Shown here in pieces: positions 45,701-59,117 of a stretch of 64,000 nucleotides of DNA. Source of the stretch: Henckelia pumila (taxonomy: Eukaryota > Streptophyta > Magnoliopsida > Lamiales > Gesneriaceae); the NCBI RefSeq assembly GCF_033568475.1, contig NW_027331831.1:9176001-9240000 (forward strand). The letters run 5' to 3'. The position numbers and the translations under genes are program-made. The notes beneath the pieces were generated by a model that saw only the letters and a list, made by a program, of their open reading frames with translations, searched no databases and was not told the DNA's origin. The stretch's first letter is position 1, and each line of letters begins with the position of its first letter.

Positions 45701-46488
45701 GGCTCGAACATTATTCAATTCCAGTTCAAAATCATCGAACTTTGGCTGAGCTCCAGAACGTTCGAATAATTTTCGAGCCCAAACTATTAGTTTGCACCCA
45801 TGGCATGTGTCTTTAATGCAATGAAGTGATTCTGATACCTTGAGCATCTACCACTTGTCATTCTAGACAAGGTAGTTGCTACATGAAACAATAACTCGAG
45901 TATTCATGTCAGATGCTTATGAAATTTTTTTGGTGAAAAAATGCAGGACCAGGGTACACTGAAGCAGATGAACACAAAATAATCTTTCATCCAATGACAG
46001 GTCTGTGTGTCAAGAAGACGTCGTTACTGGGACCACTGGTTTTAGGTCCATGTTCTGAGGCCGAAGCATGGAGCTATACGTGTCACAAAACCTTAACAAT
46101 AGTGGGCAAATATTTGTGTCTACAAGCAGATGATATGCAGCAACCTGCAAAGCTTGGTTTTATCTGCAGCGACGCCAGTTCAAAATGGGAAGCTGTTTCA
46201 GACTCTAAGATGCATCTATCTTCAAAACTTAGAAATGGCAGCACTGTTTGCTTGGACATAGATTCAGATAACGCAATTGTCACTAGTAGTTGCAAATGCT
46301 TGAACAAGAAAGACCATATGTGTGACCCAGGAAGCCAGTGGTTCAAAATTATCGACAGCACTAGAGGTACTACTGATAGGAACTTCCTCCAAGCGATGAA
46401 CTTAATAGTGAGAATTATAGCCAAGAATTTGTTTCGTTTTATGCAGCTGTGGCCTATATCGTCACGACAATGGTTTTCAATCCTATAG
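42723..46488 (+). CDS. Secreted GH5 glycoside hydrolase with C-terminal beta-trefoil, 570 aa
   Basis: Exons 42723-43124, 44437-44684, 45074-45594, 45947-46488, with all phases consistent. Residues 1-25 form a signal peptide (FHLCFHILVTQLFLLSTGDL). The GH5 domain (about 35-385) has MGFNCVRLTWPLFL, VMIVLDNHTSKPGW, the acid/base Glu204 in SLRNELRG, HWYGFSDGTAW and the nucleophile Glu311 in LSEFGVDM. The last exon (about 392-530) is a ricin-B-like beta-trefoil with GLCVKKTS, KYLCLQADD, VCLDIDSDN and QWFKI repeats. Plant members (Arabidopsis At1g13130 and relatives) are called cellulase-like, and their substrate is not settled. The trefoil may bind sugar. If intron 3 is kept, the protein would end early at RGTSFLTS (stop at 45615-45617) without the trefoil. 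An alternative ATG at 42652 is not in frame. Confidence 0.92.
44200..44382 (-). mobile_element. Degenerate SINE inside intron 1 of the GH5 gene
   Basis: On the minus strand a head with GAGTTGGTGGAGTATGTGAA, a B-box-like AGAGATTCGACTCC and the phrase TCAACACTTTCTTAGATGAG recall the SINE at 10785-10996 (TCAACACTTTTTTGGACTAG). It ends in AAATCAATAATAATAA. Probably an old copy of the same family. Confidence 0.5.
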
Positions 46489-46489
46489 T

Positions 46490-46975
46490 TATATTTATTG
46501 TATTATTTTGTAAAGTTCTAAAATCAAGATACTTGACACAAGGTTACAGAGAACTGAAACAGAACCACAGATTTCAACAGAACAATTTGAACTCTTGATG
46601 CACAGATTTATTTCTTCACATTTTTGCCCCATCATTAACAAATATATGTTGGCCCATTTGGAGTCTTATTCCAAGATATCATAAATGGGATGAATTATAA
46701 GCAACAAGTATTCAATGGATCAAATCACTGTCACACACATATAGTTGCCATTTCTCTGTTTTTATTAAACATGAACCCAAAATTTGCAAGATATTGAATT
46801 GAATGGTTTGTGGGAACTTAATTGTGATCAAAGCTATAGTTCTACTCGCTTGGGATTTGTGTGGTAAGAAATTCATTACCATTCTGATTCAAGAAGCGTA
46901 AGCCGTAAGACGTTATTCCTAAAATATGCGAACTCCCATTCTGCCAATCTGCTAGAAAATGCAAATTAGAAGACA
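46490..46975. other. 3' flank of the GH5 gene
   Basis: Probable 3' untranslated region, then intergenic DNA. No gene is visible. Confidence 0.45.
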
Positions 46976-46980
46976 TAGGT

Positions 46981-47100
46981 AGTGTTTGGGATAGCTTCTT
47001 AGAAGCACTTCTCAGCTTTACCGTAACAAAATTTTGAAATTTTGTGAAATTTTGTTAACGAAAAGTTGAGAAGTGCTTCCTAGAAGCTCTCTCAAAGACT
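46981..47100. mobile_element. Small foldback MITE, 120 bp
   Basis: The arms AGTGTTTGGGATAGCTTCTT and the inverse of AAGCTCTCTCAAAGACT pair over about 40 bp (AGAAGCACTTCTCA matched by TGAGAAGTGCTTC). A second pairing sits inside (ACAAAATTT/AAATTTTGT). The family recurs in degenerate form at 24195-24310. Confidence 0.75.
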
Positions 47101-47104
47101 ATAA

Positions 47105-48860
47105 TAATCACTTAACTTACGGCCCAAGGAGACCTGGGAAAGGCCATAGCTTCCAGAAGCACGAGGCATGATAATATCTTAGTCCCTGCATGCAAGGCAA
47201 TAGGCAAAGGCATGTGTATCCTAAATCTAGGAACAAAGGTGCGGAGAAGGATTTTGTGTTCTTGTTTCAACACAAACTCCTTTCTTGTCTCATATTCTTC
47301 CTCAGCATTGCTTCATTCGTTGTTTTCGACTAAAGCTTTTGGAATAACTCGAGTTCTAAGTGCCCACATTGTCTGATACCAGGTGTGGATCTAGTGGGGG
47401 GAGGCAAAAAAGATAGAAATTTTATATACTAAAATGTTGGTCCCCCTAATTTATTCTTCTCTACGACAGGACGACCCCTTCCCTCCCGGGTTGATGGGAC
47501 ACACAAGAAAAACCCTAAATTCACCTCATTTAGCCCCAAAAGTTGAACTTTAACCCAACCCAAGACTCAAACTTGAAACAAGAAACATAGAATCCTCCAA
47601 AATGTCAAATCCAGCTTCCATGCCCATTACGCAGAAATTAAAATCGATCTTTTATTGAATATATACTCTCCATTTCACTCAATTATGGGACAGAGACTCA
47701 AATTTGATGCAAACATAAACCTCAACTCGATGAAAGAATCTGAACAGGATACAAACCTGCAAAGCAGCTGACATTTAGCCATGAAATTACAAATTTAGAG
47801 TAGCTTCTTACCTATGGATCTGCTAAGCGTCATAAAACCAGATGCAACGAAATAATTTCTACCAACATCAATGCAAAATCCAACTAAAAAATTGTTCTCA
47901 GCTACCATATTTCTTTTTTTTTTTTTTGGGAAAATCAAACATCACTTTACTCTTGAACGCAACCTTTTTGCAAGGTCTTATTTTTAATACTTCTCAAAAA
48001 AATCAAATTTTATCTATAGGTTTTTAAAAAATATGAATAAATTTCTTGAAAAAGTAATAAAACCCTATGTAAATATTTTTAATAATTAAATATTCCCTAT
48101 AATTTTGTTTTATAAATTCTTTCTAATATTTTTAGTGGGCAAAAAAAAAAAGCCACAAAATGAATTAACGTTTCCGGGCCAACATTATACATCCATTTGA
48201 TCTAAAAACAAATACATTTCAAGAAAGTAACTTGTTTAAATATGGGTTTGATCAATTAATTTTCTAAATTTAGTTTTGATACATTAATTTTTACTATTTT
48301 GGTCTATAATTACTGACGTGGGATAAAAAAAAGTTACTTATAACTCTTATCACATCGACAATATTATCAAAATGGTTGAAAATAAAAATTCATGTATTAA
48401 AACCAAAATTTGACAATTTAATATATCAAAATCCAAAATTAAAGAAGTTAGTGGACAAATTTATTTCCCCCTTGAAAACGAAAGTATTAAATAGGGTACA
48501 TATATGCATGTATTAAATAGATATGTGATCAATATTAGATCAAATAAATCTAATGATCTAAACTATATAGAATTTGTCTTTATCTTAATTAGTTTTATTT
48601 GTATAATAATATCCCTTATTTTATCACATCGCCGTAGCCCTATAATGGGAAACACGATCAGAAAAACTCTCTCAAAGAATCAATTACAATTTATTCAAAT
48701 CAAATAAAGCAAGCAAATCCAATTACCAAATACTTGCATCAATATTGTACCATCCATCACCAAGCGCCGCATACAAGAATTCAACTAATCATAATCATAT
48801 CATTATTAATATAAAACTTTATACTAAAAATTTTGAAACCCTCAACTATTTGTATATGTA
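47105..48860. other. Intergenic DNA
   Basis: Mixed AT-rich DNA with a poly-T run at 47910-47926. No reading frame here has support. The 48230-48470 stretch is low-complexity. Confidence 0.45.
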
Positions 48861-48867
48861 AAAAGAG

Positions 48868-49188
48868 TTAGCCATAATTCTTGTGTTTGGAAATCTTTAC
48901 GCCTTTCCGATTACTACGATACCAAACCGGAGAAACTGGAGAAGATGACTTTCGTTTCCTCGGAGTCGGCGGGCATTGCGATGTTTTCGGAATTTTCGAA
49001 CTCGGAGAAGTTGGAGTCTTGAAACCATCTTCTTCTGCATGATCTTCCTCTTTTTCCTCCCTCGTTTCCGCAATGATAATCGTCGGCTTCGCTGGACTAC
49101 TGCACAGAGATATCCCAGCAATCCCACGTCTTTCGGACTCCACGGTATCTTCCTCGGGTTCATTGTTCGTCTCCAAAACACTACTCAT
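48868..49188 (-). CDS. SIAMESE-related CDK inhibitor, 106 aa
   Basis: A single-exon gene with ATG at 49186-49188. The protein has an acidic N-terminal half and the two motifs of the plant SIM/SMR family: DGFKTPTSPSSKIPKTSQ, and CPPTPRKRK directly after it. Its short length and basic C-terminus (NRKGVKISKHKNYG) fit. SMR proteins bind cyclin-CDK complexes in the nucleus, stop mitosis and promote endoreduplication, often after stress or DNA damage. The high content of E, S, T and P implies a short-lived protein. The exact SMR number cannot be told from this sequence. Neighbouring genes are unrelated. Confidence 0.88.
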   Translation of the reverse strand: MSSVLETNNEPEEDTVESERRGIAGISLCSSPAKPTIIIAETREEKEEDHAEEDGFKTPTSPSSKIPKTSQCPPTPRKRKSSSPVSPVWYRSNRKGVKISKHKNYG

Positions 49189-49353
49189 CTTAACTTTGTA
49201 TCGAGATTCTGGAAAAGTTTATGCAGATGCCGGAATTAGGAAAATCTTGCATGAAACAATATCTTGAGAGAACCCATATATATGCATGTGAATTATATAT
49301 TAGTTTGAGTGACAATGTGTCAAAAATTTCTCATCATGAATTGAGTTTTTGTA

Positions 49354-49363
49354 GTATATATAG
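49354..49363 (-). promoter_or_regulatory. TATA box of the SMR gene
   Basis: CTATATATAC on the minus strand, about 165 bp upstream of the ATG. Transcription would start near 49325. Confidence 0.55.
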
Positions 49364-49459
49364 CGGAAGAGACGTAGCCGAAGAATATATATATACGCAT
49401 CACGGTGTTACAAGTATCTTAATCAACAATGAATTTTGGATTGTGGAATAACTTATGTT

Positions 49460-50850
49460 TGACAAGTAAATATTAATCAACAATGATTTTTTTTATATAT
49501 ATGTACCAAAAGTCATTTTATTTTTATAGATCTCACGTGTTCAAATCAAGTTTGAATATTTTAATTTAGCATTAAGGTGCTACTGGTATGTTAGCGTGAA
49601 CTCATGAACTCGATAAAATTAATTAAGTTTATGGATTCTGCGATGAGCCAATTAAAATAGTTATTTAAACTAATGTCTTCTCGCAAGCATCATGTTAAAA
49701 AAAAATTGTGTTAAATAATTTTTTTTTAATTCAAGAGATTGCATTAAAATGTAAAACTTTAAAGTATTTTTTATATTAAATTTTTTATGTTATGATGTAT
49801 ATGATTATTTAATTTAAAAATTCAAAATATAGATATAAAGATATAAAAAGCCTTTACTAGAATATAGATATGATAGATATATCTCGTAAGCAAATTTAAT
49901 AAAATAAGTTTAATTATATTTTTCATTAAAAAATAGAATATTTTATAATTTGAAAAACAAAAAACTCATGACGACATCTCACATATCAATTTTGTGAGAA
50001 TGATCTCCTATTCGACCAAAACCATAAAACAATATTATTTTTTATGCTAAAAATATTTTTTATCATTTAAATATGGACAAATGACTTGTAGATATATCCC
50101 TAAGATCGTCTCTTTGACAAAAAAGAGTTTTTTTTAGATTATAAGAAAACAGAAATTTAGTTTCTCAAGGACAAAGGTATCTCAAACTTAATAAATAATA
50201 TAAATAAATAATATAGACAAATTAATTATTTCGCAATTTGAGAGTTATGCCCACAAGGAGAACGCGTTTAATTATCCCCCAAATACAGATGGACAAAGGA
50301 ATTAATTAGAAATTATCATATACTTTAGAGAAAACTTGTGTTTTCATTGTCACATATTTATACCCAGACATATTTTATCATGCACTCGTACGGGGAAATT
50401 TGCTAGAGCAACAACAAAATCAGGTCGATACCGAGTTAACAAGGCTCTAACGTCAAGATAGTACCTCCGATCCAGAGCATGCATCCAATTGTCCAAATTT
50501 TTATAATGGTCAAGAAAATGCGGGTCATTCAATGTTTTCTCAGGCCATACACGGCCAAAAAAAATTTGGGCAATCGTAGACTACTCAGGTTACTACTCTG
50601 ATGTCGAGCCGAACGAACCCCAACGCCAGGCGATATGTACTAATATGTTATAACAGGAAGCCCACCAATTTATCTGTCGAATGTATAATATTCGACAGAA
50701 CGAACTTAGTTTACAATCTATTAAAGCACAAGGTTAAATGTAAGATTCATGTCGATCTGTTTGAACAAAATGAGATAAAACACAATAGTATATGATAAAT
50801 TTTTGAACAGGAGTAGCATGAGATTCGCTACGCGAAGGCAATATGTAAGA
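49460..50850. other. Intergenic DNA between the SMR and aminotransferase genes
   Basis: AT-rich. The segment 49966-50118 (CATCTCACATATCAATTTTGTGAGA ..., quoted in part) belongs to a diverged repeat with relatives at 42293-42434 and 55838-55994. A 60-codon frame at 50350-50532 has no recognisable homology. The last part holds the 3' untranslated region of the aminotransferase. Confidence 0.4.
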
Positions 50851-50865
50851 CGTCCATAACCTTTT

Positions 50866-54014
<3,149 letters not shown>

Positions 54015-54080
54015 GATGCAATACGAGCTTTCTCACAACCGGGCTAATTACCAGATGTGGAACGCCTAATTGCTATGCAC

Positions 54081-54831
54081 CTGAAAATTGTACAAATAAA
54101 TTCATTTATTTGGTTTGGAAATAAGTATTAATATGCAAGACAAATGATGAGAACGGCTCAAACTCGAATTTTCAATAACGTCCTTTGCATCCCACATAAA
54201 CAGAGATACGAACTGTGTCACAGTATCCCATTTAGAGCAATATTTTCAAACAAATCCATCTAAACAGTCCATAGACTGCTAAAGAACCAAGAAATTTCAA
54301 AATGAAACGAGCTTTCTTAAACGAATCATTAATTCAATGCAATTTAATCAAGCACTGTCCAAGAATTTCAGACAAAGTACAAGACATACGGGGGGAAATT
54401 ATCACAAAGAAAAAACAGAGACACAAGCAAATCATATTGCATGCAGAAGAAGATATAAAATACTTTTTTTATTCATTTTGAGCTCTAATATAATCACATT
54501 TAACCAGAGACGGACACCCAATGGGCCGGGGCGGTGGGTTATACCACACCAACTCAAAAGAATGAAAATTTAATGCTTAAATCTTCTAAAACATTTAATT
54601 TCTGCCTCGATTCCGTGGAGCCACACTCCCGGGGTTTCTGGGTCATCCCCACATAAAACACACAACCGATCAAGAAAGCAAAGGGGGCAAAAATCAATGT
54701 TTACAAACGTGAACTGAGACTTATTTCCGCCATGAACAAACAAACACAAATTGACATGATTGAGCACTGCTAAACATCTTCTTGATGTTCTCAATTCATG
54801 AGCATGTTAGAAGTTAAGAGCAGCAAGCTAC
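54081..54831 (-). other. Intron in the 5' leader of the aminotransferase gene
   Basis: On the minus strand a donor TTCAGAG|GTAGCT at 54831 and an acceptor AATTTTCAG|GTGCAT at 54081 define a leader intron of 751 bp upstream of the ATG at 54014. The upstream leader exon (54832 to about 54870) contains CCCACCCAGGAGGGAGAGC. Inferred from splice signals. Confidence 0.6.
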
Positions 54832-54869
54832 CTCTGAAGCTCTCCCTCCTGGGTGGGCTCTGTCACATA

Positions 54870-55120
54870 AAATTAAAAACCCACTGAAAATAAAATGATG
54901 TTTTATTTTTTGGAAATATGAATTTGCAAAGTGGATATTCATGTTTAGGTGGCAACACGAGAAGTCATATATCCTGGGGCAGAACCACAACCACTGACGA
55001 GGGCTGGATGGATTTTTTTTTGGAATTTTGGGGAAATATTTTGGTGCAATTGTGATAGAAGAAGAGTGGCTCCTACTTCACTTCTCATTTGCGGCTGCGC
55101 CTGCTCGTTAAAATTTAATT
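54870..55120. promoter_or_regulatory. Promoter region of the aminotransferase gene
   Basis: About 250 bp upstream of the inferred leader exon. No clear TATA box was identified. Confidence 0.35.
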
Positions 55121-55125
55121 AAATA

Positions 55126-55332
55126 CTAGTATTGAATTGCACGGGATGTGTGCTTGTACAATGCATTTTTGTGTACATGTTTGCGTCCATGCACAGTCCA
55201 TTTTTTTATTAAATAATTTTAGAAAATAAAAATATATTAAATCATTGCAAAAAAAAAATGTAAAAAAAAATTAAAACAAAGAGGCCACCACATCAACGTA
55301 CCAATTTGGTGTGACCTCACATTTAATATAGA
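55126..55332 (-). mobile_element. Small non-autonomous Helitron, 207 bp
   Basis: On the minus strand it begins A|TCTATATTAAATGTGAGG and ends with GCAC-ACATCCC-GTGC, AATTCAATA and CTAG|T. This is the TC...CTRR structure inserted between A and T, with a short 3' hairpin about ten bases before the end. It shares CACACCAAATTGGTACG with the element at 36844-37025. Non-coding. Confidence 0.75.
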
Positions 55333-55339
55333 TAACGTT

Positions 55340-56035
55340 TTACGCAATATATCTTTAATTTAAATCCTAATATTATATTATTTATGAATATTGGTTATTG
55401 TTAATTCATTTTCAAGTTAAGCAGCTCGTTTCGATTTGATAAAAGTTGCTCGTTAAGTTAAACGAACTAAACTCAAGCTTTACGATATTCAGCGTGTTAA
55501 CTCACGAAAACTTTTGTTAATAGACTCGTGAGTCAAATCTTAGATGAAAAAATTATAGTTTATATTTGATTTATTGATTTAACACTTTTAATTATTAGAT
55601 ATGTATAAAAATCTATTTATATAATAAAATAACAAATTTTAATAAGAATATTATATTTTTGTCTAAATATTAAATTTAGTTTTAAATTAGTTTAATAAAT
55701 ATTTAAATTTATAATTTATATTTAGAAAATTTTTTAAAATTCGATAAAAGCTCGTGAGTCATGAATATATCTTTTAAATAAAACTTGAGTTCGGCTTAGT
55801 TTGGCTGTCAACATCGCTACGACTATAACATAAAAAGTCATATGAGACTCTCATAAATAACTTTTGTGAGACATATATCTTATTTGAATAACTAATGAGA
55901 AAGTATTACTTTTTATATTAAAAATCTTATTTTTATTGTAAATAAGGACAGAGTTGATCAATCTCACAAATATAGATCTTTGAGATCATCTCATCTTCTC
56001 ATTTTATAATTCATAACTATAATTAATGAAGAATG
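55340..56035. other. Intergenic AT-rich DNA
   Basis: Contains a diverged short repeat at 55838-55994 (ATGAGACTCTCATAAATAAC and on) related to 49966-50118 and 42293-42434. No gene is visible. Confidence 0.4.
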
Positions 56036-57215
56036 TTGCGTGTTTTTTGTTCGCAAGCGCACGATGTCAAGTTATAATATAGGAATTAAGTCCAAGTCGA
56101 TCCCACGGAGAATGAATAAATGATATTATATCAAATATTTGTAACTAATAAAATCCTAATTCTATGTAGATCTACGAAAATGGTTTGATTTTAATAAAAT
56201 TAAAATTTGCAGGAAATAAAATTAAATAACCACGAGTTCACGAGATGAAAATTCAATAAGCGATGAATGCTAGAGGTTCGACTTCACTTGACTGTCCACC
56301 ACAACTTATTTCTAGTGATTCTTCAATTCTAAATTCTTCTAGTTTATTAGCCAAGAATCCCTATTATTTTCTACTACCTCTCTCGAGTGTCAAGCAGAAA
56401 TTCGTATTCAATAGCAAACTCAATATTTCTATCTAAGTTCAACTATTAAATCCGGTAAATGGAACAGTAATTCTTACAGAGGCTTCAATGGAGTTATATG
56501 CCTCTCGAACTCTATAAACACCAATGATGTATTTTTCTACGGTCCTATTCAAAATCGCCTTTCTCGAGTGCTAGATTTCAAATAAATATAACAATTCAAC
56601 TAATGATTAGTTAATTGAACACAATCAATTCAGAAAAACAAATAAACCGAATGAAGAATTCTATTATATCAATCAAAATATCAAAAACATGGTTTCAAGT
56701 CAAGTTACGTCGTCCCTCTAGACAAATAAATTAGTTCATAATGAAAACAAAATCAAACAAAACATGTTCTTGAACATCATTCAAAAATCAGGAGAAAGAA
56801 TGAAATAAAAACGAAGGTAGATGATGCTTCTCTGTCTCCGGAAGTCGCTTCGTCCGTCTTCGTGCCAAGAATGTTTCTTTCCCCTTCTCAATGGTCACTA
56901 ACCTTCTCTAGCCTTCAAAAACCTTGGAAACCCTCGATTCCCCTTCTAAAAAGCCAATAAATATCCTTCAAAATCCGAATAAAAAGTTTTCCTAATTTTG
57001 ATACAGGGCAGCGCTGGAGCGCGACTTCCTCGGCGCTGGGGCGCTCAAGTTTCGTATTTTATTTTTCAATGACGGACGTCTAGCATTGGAGTGCTTCCAA
57101 ACTGGAGCTGGGGCACTTAAGACATGAAATTACGGGCGCTGGAGCGCGTGAAAACTAGAGCTGGGGCGCTAAAATTTCGAATAAAATCCTTTTACTGAGC
57201 TACAGAGAAGCATTG
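56036..57215. repeat. High-copy-type interspersed repeat with GCGCTGGAGCGC phrases
   Basis: Not coding. The left part (GCGCACGATGTCAAGTTATA, then CGATCCCACGGAGAATG at about 56098-56116) recalls repeated intergenic DNA of many plant genomes. From 57008 to 57215 the palindrome-like phrases GCGCTGGAGCGC and GCTGGGGCGCT recur four or five times at spacings of roughly 20-70 bp, with mutated forms such as GCATTGGAGTGC. The family is not identified. It may be a fragment of an LTR element or of another large repeat. Confidence 0.5.
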
Positions 57216-57432
57216 GAGCGCTCGAAATATTTTAATATTATATGTTTTAATTTGAATATTTATTTTTATTTAGAAATATAAGTTTCTAAAGTAATTATTT
57301 TATAAAAATAATCTTTAGAAACTTATATTTCTAAATAAAAATAAATTACTTTAGAAACTTATATTTCTAAATAAAAATAAATATTCAACTTAAAACATAT
57401 AATATTAAAATATTTCGGATAATGCTTCAAAG
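57216..57432. repeat. Foldback with tandem arms
   Basis: Left arm GAAATATTTTAATATTATAT (57221 on) and right arm ATATAATATTAAAATATTTC (ending near 57418) are inverted. Inside, the unit TTAGAAACTTATATTTCTAA occurs in repeated and inverted form at about 57280-57380. Very AT-rich. It may be a MITE next to the preceding repeat. Confidence 0.7.
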
Positions 57433-57670
57433 TTTTGAATAGAGAAGAAGTGCATCGGATAATTATTAATAAAATATTCTGATACAAATTAGTAGATAAA
57501 TTTTGTTAAATAGATTGTCAAATGGTATCTCTTGTTTTACATATTTGTTCTGATTAGATAATTATAAATATGAATTAATTAAATTATTTATTAATTTTTT
57601 AAAAAAAATACACAAAAACAAAATGTCATTTCGTGATTTCACAATTTGATCGTTCCAAAATGAACAATTA

Positions 57671-57900
57671 CTAGCAATTATGCACACGCAATGCGTGTGT
57701 TATATATTGTATACAAATATCAATATCAAAATATAAATGAATGTAATTTAGATGCGTTATTTTGAATTGATAATATACATAGATAAATTTATCTTAGAAT
57801 AAAGTAAGATAAGAATAATTTTAAAAATGAGAAATAAAATTTATTATATAAGACGATGATAAATGCTATGACGGTTGGAAAAAAATCGAGAAATTTCAAG
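57671..57900 (-). mobile_element. Helitron-like 3' terminus
   Basis: On the minus strand a perfect hairpin CACACGCATTGCGTGTG is followed by CATAATTG and CTAG|T at 57671. This is the textbook Helitron 3' end (hairpin, 8-12 bp, CTRR, then T). The 5' end was not found, so the right limit is arbitrary. Confidence 0.65.
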
Positions 57901-57904
57901 CGGT

Positions 57905-58425
57905 TTGCGAACTCGACGTGGATTTGTGGATTAAAAAGTGGGTTAGTGGGATTTTCAAATTTGATTTATTCAAATATTGTTTGTGAAATGTCATGACAAT
58001 TTATGATATTTATCATTAAAAAGGGCAATTTAGTCTCATAATTTAATTTACCATGACAGTTTTTCTAAGGGGTTGATGCATTATAAATTTATAATATGGT
58101 AAGATGTGAATTAAGTTCACAATTAATTGTTATATGAGTTGAAATCCAATAATATTTAGTTCAATCTATTAATAAAATTATGAATAAAATATATTATAAT
58201 ATTGTTTCGGGACGGGTCGAAAATCCCGTCGGGATAAGGTTTTATTCCCGATCTCTCTCCTAATATTAATCGGGACGAGAAAAATCCCAAAAATTCGGGT
58301 TTGAAAAATTTTGGGTTGGGATTTTTTCGAGACGGAAATGATATGAGATTTGAAAAGGGTTGAGATTTCGGTAATTTTTGTCAACCCTACTTGAAATCAT
58401 GTAAAATAGTAAAAAATCTTAAATA
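57905..58425. other. Intergenic DNA with hAT-like fragments
   Basis: 58205-58385 carries GGGACGGGTCGAAAATCCCG and GTCAACCCTAC words typical of plant hAT MITEs of the GGGTTGAC type. The boundaries are not certain. No gene is visible. Confidence 0.4.
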
Positions 58426-58429
58426 GGGA

Positions 58430-59116
58430 TGATACTGAGACGAGTTTGGCCAAACCTGAAATCCGCTCCGTCTCTCTTTGGAACCGGCTGCCCCGCGAAC
58501 CCGACTGGTCCAATCCGGATTAGACCCATTAGACCCGCTAAAATTTATATGATTTTAAATTTATTAAATAAAAAATTAAAAGTTTAAAAATTAACAAAAA
58601 TCATTAAATTTAATTTTCTATTTTATATTAATAATATTTGAGGCAAAAAATATTTACACAAGTTAAATTTTATCAATTTGTAGTTATTTAATAATTAATA
58701 ACAAAAAAAATGTAGTTGATATTTACACTCTATTTTGTGTTCATTTCAATTCAAAAAAATTATAAACTCAAATTATGGATAAAGTATTAATTATTTAATA
58801 TAAACATTTATAATCATATATTATTAATATATATACAAATATATTTTATATTTATATATATCTACGTTGGCGGGGCGAGTCCGGGTCTATGGGTGGGTTT
58901 TCGGTATATCGTATAAAAAATATTGGTATGAAAAATATTCATAGCTATACCGATATCAAAATTTTGAAATTTTGGTATGGAAAAAATTCATATTGATATC
59001 GTATAGATACCGAAAAAAAATTTGATATACCAAAAAATGTCTATATATCGAACAAATTTCGGTACGATACCGAAAATTCGGTATTTTGATTCGATATCCC
59101 AACCCTGAGTCCGGGA
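58430..59116. mobile_element. Fragmented hAT-like MITE hosting another MITE
   Basis: The left end GGGATGATACTGAGACGAG and the GC-rich block CCCGCGAACCCGACTGG face the right block GGCGGGGCGAGTCCGGG, as in common plant MITEs with GGGGCGGG subterminal repeats. It is interrupted by the element at 58886-59106. The outer borders are approximate. Confidence 0.45.
58886..59106. mobile_element. hAT-like MITE nested in another repeat
   Basis: Its end GGGTGGGTTTTCGGTATATCG faces CGATATCCCAACCCT. A perfect 9-bp direct repeat GAGTCCGGG flanks it (58877-58885 and 59107-59115), 8 bp of which would be a hAT duplication. The interior is full of GGTATACC/CGGTA-type words, as in the element at 36354-36561. Confidence 0.75.
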
Positions 59117-59117
59117 C

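Noticed and set aside
50350-50532. 60-codon minus-strand frame
   Set aside because: The translation looks protein-like in parts, but there is no known motif, and flanking DNA shows neither splice sites in phase nor a continuation.
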